From positions 1,302,001 through 1,366,000 of the forward strand of contig OY762427.1 in NCBI GenBank assembly GCA_963665695.1: a DNA stretch of 64,000 bases, given 5' to 3'. Below the pieces are notes generated by a model. The model ran no database searches. It was not told the DNA's origin and was given only the letters and a program-made list of their open reading frames with translations. Shown here one piece after another: positions 18,017-25,613 of the stretch; within the stretch, counting starts at the first letter, position 1, and each line of letters starts with the position of its first letter. Both the position numbers and the translations under genes were made by a program. The stretch comes from Bin65 sp963665695. Lineage in GTDB: Bacteria > Pseudomonadota > Alphaproteobacteria > Bin65.

Positions 18017-18429
18017 TCCTCTCTCCGCTTGACCAGCGTCAAACGGTTGAGGTCGCCGTCCCGGCGGTAGCGCGCCTCGTCCATCATCGTGAGCACCAGA
18101 TGGACGCCGAGGCCGCCGATGGCCCTGTCTTCGACGGCAGAGGTCGTGTCGGGTTCGGGCGTGTCGGCGAGGGGATCGAAGGCCCGCCCGCCGTCGGACA
18201 TCTCGATGGTCAGCCGGTCCGCCTCGGACGTGAAATCGATTTGTACCGGCTCGCCGGGGCAGCCGCCGTAGTTGACGACATTGGTGAACAGCTCCTCGAC
18301 GACCAGTTTGACCTCGAATTCCAGCTTCGCAGTCCAGCCTTCCTGCGCGGCAAACGCTTCGAGCTCGTCGTGGAGCCGCGCAATGTCGTCGAGCGTCGCC
18401 GACAGCCGCAGGGACAGCTCTGCGCTCAC
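18013..18429 (-). CDS. RsbW-like anti-sigma/serine kinase (HATPase_c)
   Basis: A 138-residue soluble protein with a GHKL ATPase fold. The N-box is VKLVVEELFTNVVNYG, G1 is MSDGGRAFDP and G2 is IGGLGVHLVLTMMDE. This matches the RsbW/SpoIIAB-like kinases of partner-switching systems, which phosphorylate a STAS antagonist and hold a partner protein. The GTG start at 18429 overlaps the phosphatase stop, and its own TGA overlaps the next ATG. The partners expected from family knowledge are both nearby: a STAS protein (19808-20149) and a PP2C phosphatase. The final target, such as a sigma factor, is not in the window. Confidence 0.88.
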   Translation of the reverse strand: MSAELSLRLSATLDDIARLHDELEAFAAQEGWTAKLEFEVKLVVEELFTNVVNYGGCPGEPVQIDFTSEADRLTIEMSDGGRAFDPLADTPEPDTTSAVEDRAIGGLGVHLVLTMMDEARYRRDGDLNRLTLVKRREE

Positions 18430-19595
18430 CCGGGCCCCTCGCCGCGCCTAAGCGTAAGGCAGGTGATGTCGTCGAACTGGGGCGCGCCGTCGGCGAACGC
18501 ATTCACGGCCTTGAGGACGTCGTCCGTGGCCGTCCGGGCGTCGCGCGGCGGCGCTTCGGCAAAGACCTCGTACAGCCGGTCGAGCTCGAACTGTTCCCCC
18601 TCGGCGTTTTCGGCCTCGGTGACGCCGTCGCTGTAGAGGATCGCCGATTCGCCCGGCGCGAGCGAGATCGAATTTTCCTGGAAAACGATGTCGGGGAAGA
18701 TGCCCAGCGCGATCCCGTCGGTCGTCGGCAACAGGCTCGGCGTGCCGTCGGACTGGAAAATCACCGGCGGATTATGGCCGCCGTTGGCATAGACGAAGTC
18801 GCCGGTCGCCGGATCGAAAATGCCGAGAAACAGCGTGACGAACATCGCTGTGTCGTTGTTCTCGCACAGCAACTGGTTGACTTCGCGCAGGATCTTCGAC
18901 GGATCGGACTGGCCGATGGCGGCGCCCCTGAGCAGCGTCCGGCTCGACATCATGAACATCGCCGCCGGAATGCCCTTGCCGGACACGTCGGCGACCGCCA
19001 GGCCGACCCGGCCGCCCTCGATCGGCAGCAGGTCGAAAAAGTCGCCGCCGACGTCGCGCGCCGCCTCCATGCTGGCGAAGACCTGGTACGAATCGGATTC
19101 GGGAAAGCTCGTCGGCAGGATCGATTGCTGCATCCGGTTGGCGAGGCTGAGTTCGTTTTCCAGCACGACCAGCTTGTCGCGGGATTCGAGCGCCGAGCGC
19201 CACAGCTCGATCGTTTCCAGGGTGCGCGTGATCGTGATCCGCAGGTCGTCGAAATCGATCGGCTTGGTGACGAAGTCGAAGGCGCCCCGGTTCATCGCCG
19301 TGCGGATGTTCTTCATGTCGCCGTAGGCCGACACGACGACCGAGCGCACATTGGGATCGACCGACGGGATCTGCTCGAGCAGGGTCAGGCCGTCCATCTC
19401 GGGCATGTTGATGTCCGAGAGGACCATGTCGATGTCCTTGTGCTCCCGGAGCTTCGCCAGCGCTTCGATGCCGTTGCCGGCAAAGACGAACTCGTACTGG
19501 CCGCTGCGGATCTCGCGCCGCATGCGCTGGCGCACGAGCCGTTCGACGTCGGGCTCGTCGTCTACAACCAGGATTTTGTGGGCGCCGCGTTTGAT
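18426..19595 (-). CDS. Receiver-PP2C phosphatase (RsbU/SpoIIE type response regulator), probable ATC start
   Basis: The N-terminal receiver domain begins KRGAHKILVVDDEPDVERL, with the acidic pair D12-D13, phospho-acceptor D61 (VLSDINMPEMDG) and the lysine in FVTKPID. A coiled-coil linker (about 125-160) leads to a SpoIIE-type PP2C domain with RDVGGDFFDL, VADVSGKGIPAAMFM, YSDGVTEA and FDDITCLTLR metal-site motifs. A GTG at 19535 would delete the first strand and both acidic residues. In frame upstream lies only an ATC codon (19595-19593), 5 nt after a perfect GGAGG, with a TAG stop four codons before it. I therefore place the start there (389 aa). Family role: dephosphorylates a STAS antagonist when its receiver is phosphorylated. 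Confidence 0.85.
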   Translation of the reverse strand: MKRGAHKILVVDDEPDVERLVRQRMRREIRSGQYEFVFAGNGIEALAKLREHKDIDMVLSDINMPEMDGLTLLEQIPSVDPNVRSVVVSAYGDMKNIRTAMNRGAFDFVTKPIDFDDLRITITRTLETIELWRSALESRDKLVVLENELSLANRMQQSILPTSFPESDSYQVFASMEAARDVGGDFFDLLPIEGGRVGLAVADVSGKGIPAAMFMMSSRTLLRGAAIGQSDPSKILREVNQLLCENNDTAMFVTLFLGIFDPATGDFVYANGGHNPPVIFQSDGTPSLLPTTDGIALGIFPDIVFQENSISLAPGESAILYSDGVTEAENAEGEQFELDRLYEVFAEAPPRDARTATDDVLKAVNAFADGAPQFDDITCLTLRRGEGPG

Positions 19596-19807
19596 ATTGG
19601 CCTCCTAGCTGTGCTGCCGCGCAACGTCCCCGGCCGGAAGCGCTTCGTTCGGGCGGCCGGGCCGTCTGTTGCGCGGAAGGCCCGATGCCCCGGCGGCGCC
19701 GGCGGCGGGAGATCGCGATCTCAAGTCCAGGTCCGGACCGGCCCCGGCGCGTTGCGGTCGGGGTGCCCGGGGAAATCCTGCGCCAGGCGCGGACGGCACG
19801 GCCGGCG
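19596..19807. other. Gap between STAS and receiver-PP2C genes
   Basis: The 212-bp gap contains the GGAGG ribosome-binding site (complement of 19601-19605) of the phosphatase gene. No gene or clear terminator is visible. The gap is the only long one in the signalling cassette, so a second promoter for the four coupled genes may lie here. Confidence 0.4.
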
Positions 19808-20149
19808 TCAGTTGTTCAGCGAATCGAGCGCGTCGGCTTTCGTCGCGTGTATCGGCAGGATCTTGTCGAACCCGCTGATTTCGAAAACCTCGCGAATCCG
19901 GTCGGAAAGGGAGCAGAGCAACAGTTTGGCGTCGCGGTTCTGGAGGGACTTGGCGGTGAGCAGGATGGCGCGCAGCCCGGCGCTGCTGATGTAGACCAGT
20001 TTCTCGAAATCCATGATCACGGCGCGGTCGCTGTCTTCGATTGCGGTTCTGACCGCTTCCTCGAACTGAACGACGTTGGAGCCGTCGATGCGTCCATCCA
20101 CATCGGCGGACAAAACGCCGTCGATCCGCTCGGTCGTCACATTCACCAT
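19808..20149 (-). CDS. STAS-domain anti-sigma-factor antagonist
   Basis: A 113-residue cytoplasmic protein. The STAS fold is visible as TERIDGVLSADVDGRIDGSN, a central strand VIMDFEKLVYISSAGLRAI with the phosphorylatable serine region ISSAG, and LLLCSLSDRIREVFEISGF. It matches SpoIIAA/RsbV-like antagonists. In partner switching, the unphosphorylated form captures the RsbW-like kinase. It lies 212 bp upstream of the receiver-PP2C gene in the same direction and 94 bp downstream of amtB. Start ATG at 20149 follows GGAGGGTAAACG. Confidence 0.92.
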   Translation of the reverse strand: MVNVTTERIDGVLSADVDGRIDGSNVVQFEEAVRTAIEDSDRAVIMDFEKLVYISSAGLRAILLTAKSLQNRDAKLLLCSLSDRIREVFEISGFDKILPIHATKADALDSLNN

Positions 20150-20243
20150 CGTTTACCCTCCGCAATGTCCCCGCCATGCCGCATGCCCGCTGTTTCCGGC
20201 TGCGAGGGGCGACATTCAATTGCCTGAACCGGTTGCCTCGATC

Positions 20244-21647
20244 TCAATCGTCGTGCTCCGGAATAACGACGAATTCCGGATAAGCTTCGATGCCCAACTC
20301 CGCCACATCCTGGCCCAGATCCTCGGTCGCGGGCGCGATTCGCACGCCGACCGTTACCCTGAGCAAGGTCCATATAGCCCATGAAGCGGCAAAAACGAAA
20401 GCGCCGATAGCCGCAACGCCGATTAGTTGTACGAGCAGATTGCCGCCGCCCGCAATGGAAACGGCGAGCGTGCCCCAGATGCCGGCGAACAGATGGGCCG
20501 GCACCGCGCCGACGACATCGTCGATTTTCAGCCGTTCGAGCACCTTCAGGCCGGCCACGACGATCGCGCCGCCCACCCCGCCGATGACCACGGCCCAGTA
20601 GTGGTCGACGATGTCCGGCGCCGCGGTGATCGACACTAGGCCGGCGATCGCGCCGTTCAGGCTGGCCAGCAGGTCGACCCGCCCCAGCAGGGGCCGCGAC
20701 AGGGCGATGGCGGCCATCACGCCGGCCGCCGCGGCGAGATTGGTGTTGGCGAGAATGTTGCTGAGCGCGACGGCATCGGCCGCGCCGCCGAGCGCCAGCT
20801 GCGACCCGCCGTTGAAGCCGAACCAGCCGAGCCACAGGATGAACACGCCCAGTGTGACGGCGGGCACGTTGGACGGCGGCGTCGACCTGACGGCGCCGTC
20901 GGACCGGAACTTGCCCTTGCGCGCGCCGACCACGATGGCGCCGGCCAGCGCGGCCCAGCCGCCGGTCGAGTGGACGATGGTCGATCCGGCGAAATCCTTG
21001 AAACCCATTGCGCTGAGCCATCCGCCGCCCCAGGTCCAGGCGCCGACGACCGGATAGACGATCGCGGTCAGCACGGTGATGAAGGCGAAGAAGGACCACA
21101 GCTTGACCCGCTCGGCGAGGGTGCCGGAGACGATCGAGGCGGTCGTGGCGACGAACACCATCTGGAAGAACCAGTCGGACATCGTCGCCTTGCCGGTCTC
21201 GATCACGGCGGCGCCGGCCGCCGCCTTTTCCGCCGCATCCCCGGCGTTCAGCAGCGCTATCTCTTCCGCCGTGGTGCCGTAGAACAGCGAGAGCGATCCG
21301 AACCAGCCGCCTTCCGGCACGCCGACATACATGATGTTGTAGCCGATGAAATAGAACATCAGCCCGGCGATGGCGTAGAGGCCGATATTCTTGAGGCAGA
21401 TGACCGAGGCGTTCTTGGTGCGCACCGAGCCCGATTCGAGCATGGTGAATCCGGCGCACATCCACATTACCAGTGCGCCCCAGATGAGGAACGAGAAGCT
21501 GTTGAGGACGAATTGGGTCTCGTCGCCGACCGCGGCCCGGGCCGCCGAAGGGGCGGACAGGAGGAGCGCGGCGGCGATCGGTATGGGCAAGAGGGCTGCC
21601 CGGCGGCGCGCCCGGACGCCGCGGCGGCAGATATTGTCGAAAATCAT
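20244..21647 (-). CDS. amtB: Ammonium transporter (Amt family)
   Basis: A 467-residue inner-membrane channel. An N-terminal leader (ALLPIPIAAALLLSAPSAARA) precedes 11 expected TM helices. Conserved features include NSFSFLIWGALVMWMCAGFTMLES (cut here for length as TM1), FKDFAGSTIVHSTGG with the first pore histidine and structural aspartate, LGWFGFNGGS, and VPAHLFAGIWGTLA with the second pore histidine. The start is the ATG at 21647, which gives a signal-like leader; the frame stays open further upstream but into the tRNA region. No glnK/PII gene is adjacent, which is unusual because amtB normally pairs with it. Another regulator elsewhere is likely. It ends 94 bp before the STAS gene. Confidence 0.93.
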   Translation of the reverse strand: MIFDNICRRGVRARRRAALLPIPIAAALLLSAPSAARAAVGDETQFVLNSFSFLIWGALVMWMCAGFTMLESGSVRTKNASVICLKNIGLYAIAGLMFYFIGYNIMYVGVPEGGWFGSLSLFYGTTAEEIALLNAGDAAEKAAAGAAVIETGKATMSDWFFQMVFVATTASIVSGTLAERVKLWSFFAFITVLTAIVYPVVGAWTWGGGWLSAMGFKDFAGSTIVHSTGGWAALAGAIVVGARKGKFRSDGAVRSTPPSNVPAVTLGVFILWLGWFGFNGGSQLALGGAADAVALSNILANTNLAAAAGVMAAIALSRPLLGRVDLLASLNGAIAGLVSITAAPDIVDHYWAVVIGGVGGAIVVAGLKVLERLKIDDVVGAVPAHLFAGIWGTLAVSIAGGGNLLVQLIGVAAIGAFVFAASWAIWTLLRVTVGVRIAPATEDLGQDVAELGIEAYPEFVVIPEHDD

Positions 21648-21917
21648 TCCGGTCCCGTTCCCTGTCGGCAATTTCCTGGAATGCAAAGCGGGGAACCGGC
21701 AAACGGAACCGTCCGGTTCCGGCCGGGCAGTTCCGGTCCCGGCTGCCGTAGCCCGGCGGATCTGCAACGCCGGCAATATAGGTCCCGACAAAGCCGGCGC
21801 TGTCAAGCGGTGTCGCGCGGCCGGAAATGCGGATGTCCGCCCCGTTCGGGTCCGTCCGGACACCGCCGCCGTGCGGCAGCGGTTCGCCGCATGCGCTTCC
21901 GGCGGTACCGGGGTGAA

Positions 21918-22008
21918 TGGCGGATGGGGTGGGATTCGAACCCACGATACGGGATCACCGTATACACACTTTCCAGGCGTGCGCCTTAGACCGCTCGGCC
22001 ACCCATCC
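21918..22008 (-). tRNA. tRNA-Ser (anticodon GGA)
   Basis: Read on the minus strand the 91-nt sequence starts GGATGGGTGGCCGAGCGG and ends CCCATCC-G-CCA, so the acceptor stem is 7 bp, the discriminator is G and CCA is encoded. The T arm is GTGGG-TTCGAAT-CCCAC. The anticodon loop CTGGAAA sits in stem CACGC/GTGTG, giving anticodon GGA. The long variable arm (ATACGGTGATCCCGTAT) confirms a serine tRNA. Confidence 0.97.
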
Positions 22009-22076
22009 GCACGACACGCCGATATGTAGCAACCGGCCCCCCTCGGGCCAACCCCGCGCGCTGACCCTGCGCGCCC

Positions 22077-22136
22077 CGGTTTTCGCTCCCGTTTTCGCTC
22101 CGGTCTTCGGGCCGGTCTTCGGGCCGGCTTCCGGGA
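22077..22136. repeat. Degenerate 12-bp tandem repeat
   Basis: Five consecutive 12-base units of the form CGGTYTTCGSGC or CSGTTTTCGCTC lie between the tRNA-Ser gene and the transposon. Units 3 and 4 are identical. The stretch is non-coding as far as I can see. Confidence 0.7.
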
Positions 22137-22233
22137 GCCGCGCCGGCAACGTGCGCCGTCGCGGACCTGCCGCGGCCGCATTTCGGCGGTATCTTCCGGC
22201 GGTACTGACTCAGTTTGAAATTTGCGCTTTCGC

Positions 22234-22662
22234 TTAGCCCTTCTTGCTCTGACGCATGTGGTCGGCTAGTTGTTCGGCGACGGCAATCTGCTCGGGCGTC
22301 ATTTTCTCGGCGAGTTCATCGCACATCTTGCGGGCAGCGTCCGAAAACATGCTGTCGCCAAGAGTGCTCGCTAAATGAGCAGCCGCATAGATGTTGCTCA
22401 GTTTGAATGCCGCTTCGTCGATCCCCTGTTCCGCAGCGCGACGGAGCCACACGGCGCTCTCGCCGTAGTCTCTCGGCACACCCCTGCCATCGGCAAGCAT
22501 CGAGCCAAGCGCAAACTGCGCCTTTGGATCCCCACGTTGAGCCGCATCCCGGATTGATCCGACCCGTTTTGCGACCGCAGCGCCAGAACCCATCTGGTAG
22601 CCAACACGCGCGCCGCGGGCGACATCCGATGCGCCCCATATGAGCCGATTCAGCCATCTCAT
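22234..22662 (-). CDS. Sel1-repeat (TPR-like) small protein, transposon passenger
   Basis: A 142-residue protein with at least one full Sel1-like repeat (KAQFALGSMLADGRGVPRDY followed by GESAVWLRRAAEQGIDEAAF, about residues 47-90) and a second weaker helical pair. Sel1 repeats mediate protein contacts. The N-terminus RWLNRLIWGASDVARGARVG is amphipathic and no clear signal peptide is seen. The ATG at 22662 is preceded by GAGGGAGGG on the minus strand. Its stop lies 12 bp inside the left terminal repeat. It is cargo; its role in the transposon is unknown. Confidence 0.8.
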   Translation of the reverse strand: MRWLNRLIWGASDVARGARVGYQMGSGAAVAKRVGSIRDAAQRGDPKAQFALGSMLADGRGVPRDYGESAVWLRRAAEQGIDEAAFKLSNIYAAAHLASTLGDSMFSDAARKMCDELAEKMTPEQIAVAEQLADHMRQSKKG

Positions 22663-22809
22663 GATGCTCGACCCTCCCTCAATGAGCTATTCGGCAGCGG
22701 CCTGCGTTTGAAAGTCCCCCGTCCGCCACCCATATCCGTCCGACGCCTGTTCTCGGTGACACGGGATTGCCGATTTGGCAAGATGCGTAGGCTCGATGGA
22801 GGACAGAAC

Positions 22810-23043
22810 ATGCCACGCGGCCCCAGAGGTGAAAAGCGGCCGGCTGACGTCGTTGGCTGTGCCGTTCACGTCATGAAGATCGCCACGGGCGAGATCGAGG
22901 AAACGCTGGACGATCCGCCGAAGCGCCAGCCGGGCCGAGCCCGAAGCGGCAAGGCTGGCGGGAAAGCCCGCGCGGCGGCCCTGACACCGGAGCGGCGTAG
23001 CGAGATCGCCGCGGTCGCGGCGGCGGCGCGCTGGGAGAAATAG
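22810..23043 (+). CDS. Small basic protein of the MPRGPxGEKRPADV family, transposon passenger
   Basis: A 77-residue basic protein. Its N-terminus MPRGPRGEKRPADVVGCAVH and its C-terminal block GKAGGKARAAALTPERRSEI are both typical of a widespread small-protein family often found near mobile genes and labelled RNA-binding or histone-like without firm proof. I chose the ATG at 22810 because it follows GGAGGACAGAAC and starts at the conserved residue; a longer open frame upstream has no ribosome-binding site. It is 20 bp upstream of the next small gene on the same strand, so the two probably form one cargo unit. Confidence 0.75.
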   Translation: MPRGPRGEKRPADVVGCAVHVMKIATGEIEETLDDPPKRQPGRARSGKAGGKARAAALTPERRSEIAAVAAAARWEK

Positions 23044-23063
23044 CTGGGCCGTAGCGCGCCAAG

Positions 23064-23285
23064 ATGGCTACACCGAAGCGCACGACAGGGGGGACCTGTA
23101 AGACGTGCCGCTATTGGACTTGGCATTTTACCTACCATCATCCTCCGCCGGATACCGAAGAGACGGCTCGTTGCCGCAGATACCCGCCAACGCCATACTG
23201 GCAGGATGACCGCCCCGACATGCTGTGGGTCGAAACAGGCGGGGATGACGGATGTGGGGAATGGCAGGGAAGGCCAACTGATTAA
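23064..23285 (+). CDS. Small cysteine-containing protein, transposon passenger
   Basis: A 73-residue protein with CKTCRYW near residue 12, a second cysteine in ARCRRYPPTPYWQDD, and a third region DGCGEWQGR. Four conserved-looking Cys positions (C12, C15, C37, C64 approximately) suggest a small zinc-binding fold of a kind seen in phage and mobile-element cargo. I do not recognise a named family with certainty. It starts 20 bp after the preceding cargo gene. Confidence 0.6.
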   Translation: MATPKRTTGGTCKTCRYWTWHFTYHHPPPDTEETARCRRYPPTPYWQDDRPDMLWVETGGDDGCGEWQGRPTD

Positions 23286-23302
23286 GCGGTGAACGCGCCT
23301 AC

Positions 23303-23833
23303 CTAGTACCCGATGATTGCTCTTATTGCGGTACGGAGCCGACCCTGCCGGGGGACCGAGGGATCGCTTCTCCATCGCTTCGCGATGAATTCGAAATGTT
23401 CGAAAAACTCCATGTCGCCGCTTTGCGTACGAACCAAGTTTATGAGCGGATAGGCTTGTTCGTACCGTTTCACCAGCCGGTCTCCGATGATGGCTTTCAG
23501 CACCGATTCATCGATAACGCGCTGCCGTATCGAAACGGCCATAAGCTCGTACTTGTTGAGGTAGCCCATGATGACCCGGCGGTCGGAGGCACGCTTCCCG
23601 CCTTTGGCCTTCAGAAGCTTCCTCCATCGGTCTTCCTTGCATCGTGTCAAGAAGATTGCCCGGGCCTTTTCCATTTCGGATCGCAGGAACTCCCAGGCGA
23701 GGTCATGAGCGGCTCTTTTCCTGGACACAGAAAGGGCCACCCGGCCGGCAATCAGGGCCGAAAGTAATACGGCCCCAACCATCATGAGGTTGGGGCCGTA
23801 CGTCGACAGGAAGGCGGTATCAGTCGCCGCCAT
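23303..23833 (-). CDS. DUF4760-like membrane-anchored protein, transposon passenger
   Basis: A 176-residue protein with one N-terminal TM segment (NLMMVGAVLLSALIAGRVAL, about 15-34) and a helical cytoplasmic part. The run VIMGYLNKYELMAVSIRQRV followed by IDESVLKAIIGDRLVKRYEQ and AYPLINLVR resembles DUF4760 proteins, which often sit near defence or mobile genes. No catalytic motif is visible. It is convergent with the two small + genes (17 bp gap). The ATG at 23833 begins MAATDTAFLSTYGP. Confidence 0.65.
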   Translation of the reverse strand: MAATDTAFLSTYGPNLMMVGAVLLSALIAGRVALSVSRKRAAHDLAWEFLRSEMEKARAIFLTRCKEDRWRKLLKAKGGKRASDRRVIMGYLNKYELMAVSIRQRVIDESVLKAIIGDRLVKRYEQAYPLINLVRTQSGDMEFFEHFEFIAKRWRSDPSVPRQGRLRTAIRAIIGY

Positions 23834-24312
23834 ATCCCTTGCGGCAGGCCTGAATATTGACGATCATGTGTTGGCTCCTTTCCGAGGGTGGGGACAGATC
23901 CTCGTCTTTGCGACGATGGGACAATCTCAGAGCGCGTCCCTAGGCTGGTCGCGCGTCCTCGATTTCTCTAGTAGCGATAGAACAGGCGCACCCGACCGCC
24001 CCGGCCGGGCAATGCTCACCGCTTGAATCTCGGGACATGTCTAAGAGCGCACGAACTTGACGTGCTGCGTGCTCCGGGGCAGTTTCATGCGTAGCGCCAT
24101 GACATGCTCCTCCCTTCAGACATGCGGTTGATAGGACGTTTTGTCAGATTTTGATATAGGGGTTGACAGCTCCTGTAAACAGGGAAGTCGCGGTGAGCCT
24201 GCGGAAATGTCGCTGGTCACTCATCACCAGCCCCTTCGCGTTCCTGAGTCCGACGCCTAATTCAAATTGAAAAAATACTTGATATTATCCGTTCCACCCT
24301 TATATCAGGGAC
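23834..24312. other. Non-coding spacer before the transposase gene
   Basis: No gene can be supported in these 479 bp. The second half (24100-24310) is clearly more AT-rich than the host sequence around the element, which suggests it came with the transposon. It contains a TTGACA at 24163-24168 without a good -10 partner. Confidence 0.5.
24261..24288 (+). promoter_or_regulatory. Possible promoter of the transposase gene
   Basis: TTCAAA (24261-24266) and TATTAT (24283-24288) are spaced by 16 bp, about 25 bp before the transposase ATG, in the most AT-rich stretch of the element. This is pattern matching only. Confidence 0.35.
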
Positions 24313-25197
24313 ATGAACAGGCTATCGATTCAGAAGCGCGCCCAAGTCCTCGAATTGCTGGTCGAAGGCATGTCCATGCGGGCGACCAGCCGACTCGCGA
24401 AGGTGTCGATCAACACGGTTTACCGGCTGTTGGAAGAAGCCGGGAAAGCGTGCGCCGAATACCATGACGAGGCGGTGCGGGACGTGAAAGCGGCTCGGAT
24501 TCAATGCGATGAAATTTGGTCGTTCACTTACGCGAAACAGAAGAACGTCAAGGCGGCGAAGGCAGCGCCAACAGAGGCGGGCGATACCTGGACCTGGACG
24601 GCGCTGGACAGCGACTCAAAGCTGATCGTGTCATGGTTGGTCGGCGGGCGCGACGGCGAATACGCAATGGCGCTGATGGACGATCTGAGGGATCGCCTGG
24701 CGAACCGCGTCCAGTTAACGACAGACGGTCACAGGGCCTATCTGGAAGCCGTCGAGGGCGCGTTCGGCGACGATGTGGACTTTGCCCAGTTGGTCAAGCT
24801 GTACGGCGACGCGCCGGAAGGCCAGCGCCGCTACAGCCCCGCCGAGTGCGTCGGGACGCGCAAGCGCCGCGTGACCGGGAAACCAGATCGCGCCGCGGTA
24901 AGCACATCCCACGTCGAGCGGCAGAATCTCACCATGCGGATGCACATGCGCCGGTTCACCCGGCTCACCAATGCCTTCTCCAAGAAATTCGAGAACCACA
25001 TGCACATGGTGGCGCTGTACACGGTCTGGTACAATTTCGTCCGCATCCACAAGACGCTTCGCGTCACCCCGGCGATGGCCGCTGGCGTTAGCGACACGCT
25101 CCGGGACATGGAGTGGATCGTCAGCCTGATCGACGCGCGGGCACCAAAGCCGAGGCCGCGCGGTCCCTACAAGAAGCGGGCCGAGATTTCAAACTGA
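24313..25197 (+). CDS. IS1-like DDE transposase
   Basis: A 294-residue transposase. Residues 1-45 are an HTH (MRATSRLAKVSINTVYRLLE). The DDE core is visible as QCDEIWSFTYA (first Asp), VQLTTDGHRAYLEAVE (second Asp) and SHVERQNLTMRMHMRRFTR (the Glu). The C-terminal part YNFVRIHKTLRVTPAMAAGV is typical of this group, usually labelled IS1 family in alphaproteobacteria. The gene is full length with no frameshift, so the element may still be active. Its stop codon TGA is part of the right terminal repeat. Confidence 0.92.
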   Translation: MNRLSIQKRAQVLELLVEGMSMRATSRLAKVSINTVYRLLEEAGKACAEYHDEAVRDVKAARIQCDEIWSFTYAKQKNVKAAKAAPTEAGDTWTWTALDSDSKLIVSWLVGGRDGEYAMALMDDLRDRLANRVQLTTDGHRAYLEAVEGAFGDDVDFAQLVKLYGDAPEGQRRYSPAECVGTRKRRVTGKPDRAAVSTSHVERQNLTMRMHMRRFTRLTNAFSKKFENHMHMVALYTVWYNFVRIHKTLRVTPAMAAGVSDTLRDMEWIVSLIDARAPKPRPRGPYKKRAEISN

Positions 25198-25319
25198 GTC
25201 ACTACCCTTCCGGCGCCTTACTGGCGCGGCGCGGCCGAACCTGCTAGCACGGAGGCCGGGAGTGCAACCGGGGGTGCGGACCGCGCGATCCGGATCGAAG
25301 GGGGCGAAGAGAGAAAGCG

Positions 25320-25613
25320 ATGATCGTAGTCCGCATGCTCGCCTGGCTGCTGCTCCTCATCGGGGTCGGCCTGTTCGGCCATGCGGCGGTCGAACTGCTC
25401 AAGAGCGGCGCCTTCGAGCCTGTGGTCTTCGCCCAGGTCTGGCTGTGGATCGACCAGTCCGCGCAACTCGGCTTCAGCCATTTCCTCGAACGGAACCTGG
25501 GGGCCGGCCTCCACCACGCGGTCCTGATCCCCTATTTCTGGGGCGCCGCCGCCTACGCCGTCTTCCTCGTGCCCGGCGCGCTGCTCTGGATGGTCTCCCG
25601 CCCACGCTACTAG
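25320..25613 (+). CDS. Small two-helix membrane protein, unknown function
   Basis: A 97-residue protein with two hydrophobic segments: VRMLAWLLLLIGVGLFGHAA (about 4-23) and AVLIPYFWGAAAYAVFLVPG (about 67-86), joined by an amphipathic stretch with two tryptophans. It would sit in the inner membrane. I do not recognise a family. Its TAG stop codon is the first three bases of the MITE-like repeat that follows, so the natural C-terminus may have been changed by that insertion. The ATG at 25320 follows GAAGAGAGAAAGCG. Confidence 0.65.
   Translation: MIVVRMLAWLLLLIGVGLFGHAAVELLKSGAFEPVVFAQVWLWIDQSAQLGFSHFLERNLGAGLHHAVLIPYFWGAAAYAVFLVPGALLWMVSRPRY

Larger units (their letters stand above)
22201..25206. 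mobile_element. Complete 3,006-bp transposon with IS1-like transposase and four passenger genes
   Basis: The ends are 21-bp inverted repeats: GGTACTGACTCAGTTTGAAA plus T at 22201-22221, and the same with one mismatch (GGTAG...) read inward from 25206. Outside them lies an exact 8-bp direct repeat CTTCCGGC at 22193-22200 and 25207-25214, the target duplication. The transposase stop codon lies inside the right end. The element carries, in order, a Sel1-repeat gene (-), two small + genes, a DUF4760-like gene (-), a 479-bp AT-richer spacer and the transposase (+). Intact ends and exact duplication point to a recent insertion. Eight-bp duplications fit IS1/IS1595-like elements, some of which carry passengers. 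Confidence 0.88.

Noticed and set aside
21648..21790. Sigma-54 promoter upstream of amtB
   Set aside because: I looked for GG-N10-GC on the minus strand; the nearest candidate (GGTTCCCCGCTTTGC) has 11 bases between, so I do not call it.
23064..23285. Antitoxin/toxin pair formed by the two small passenger genes
   Set aside because: Size and tight spacing fit, but neither protein has a toxin or antitoxin motif that I can recognise.
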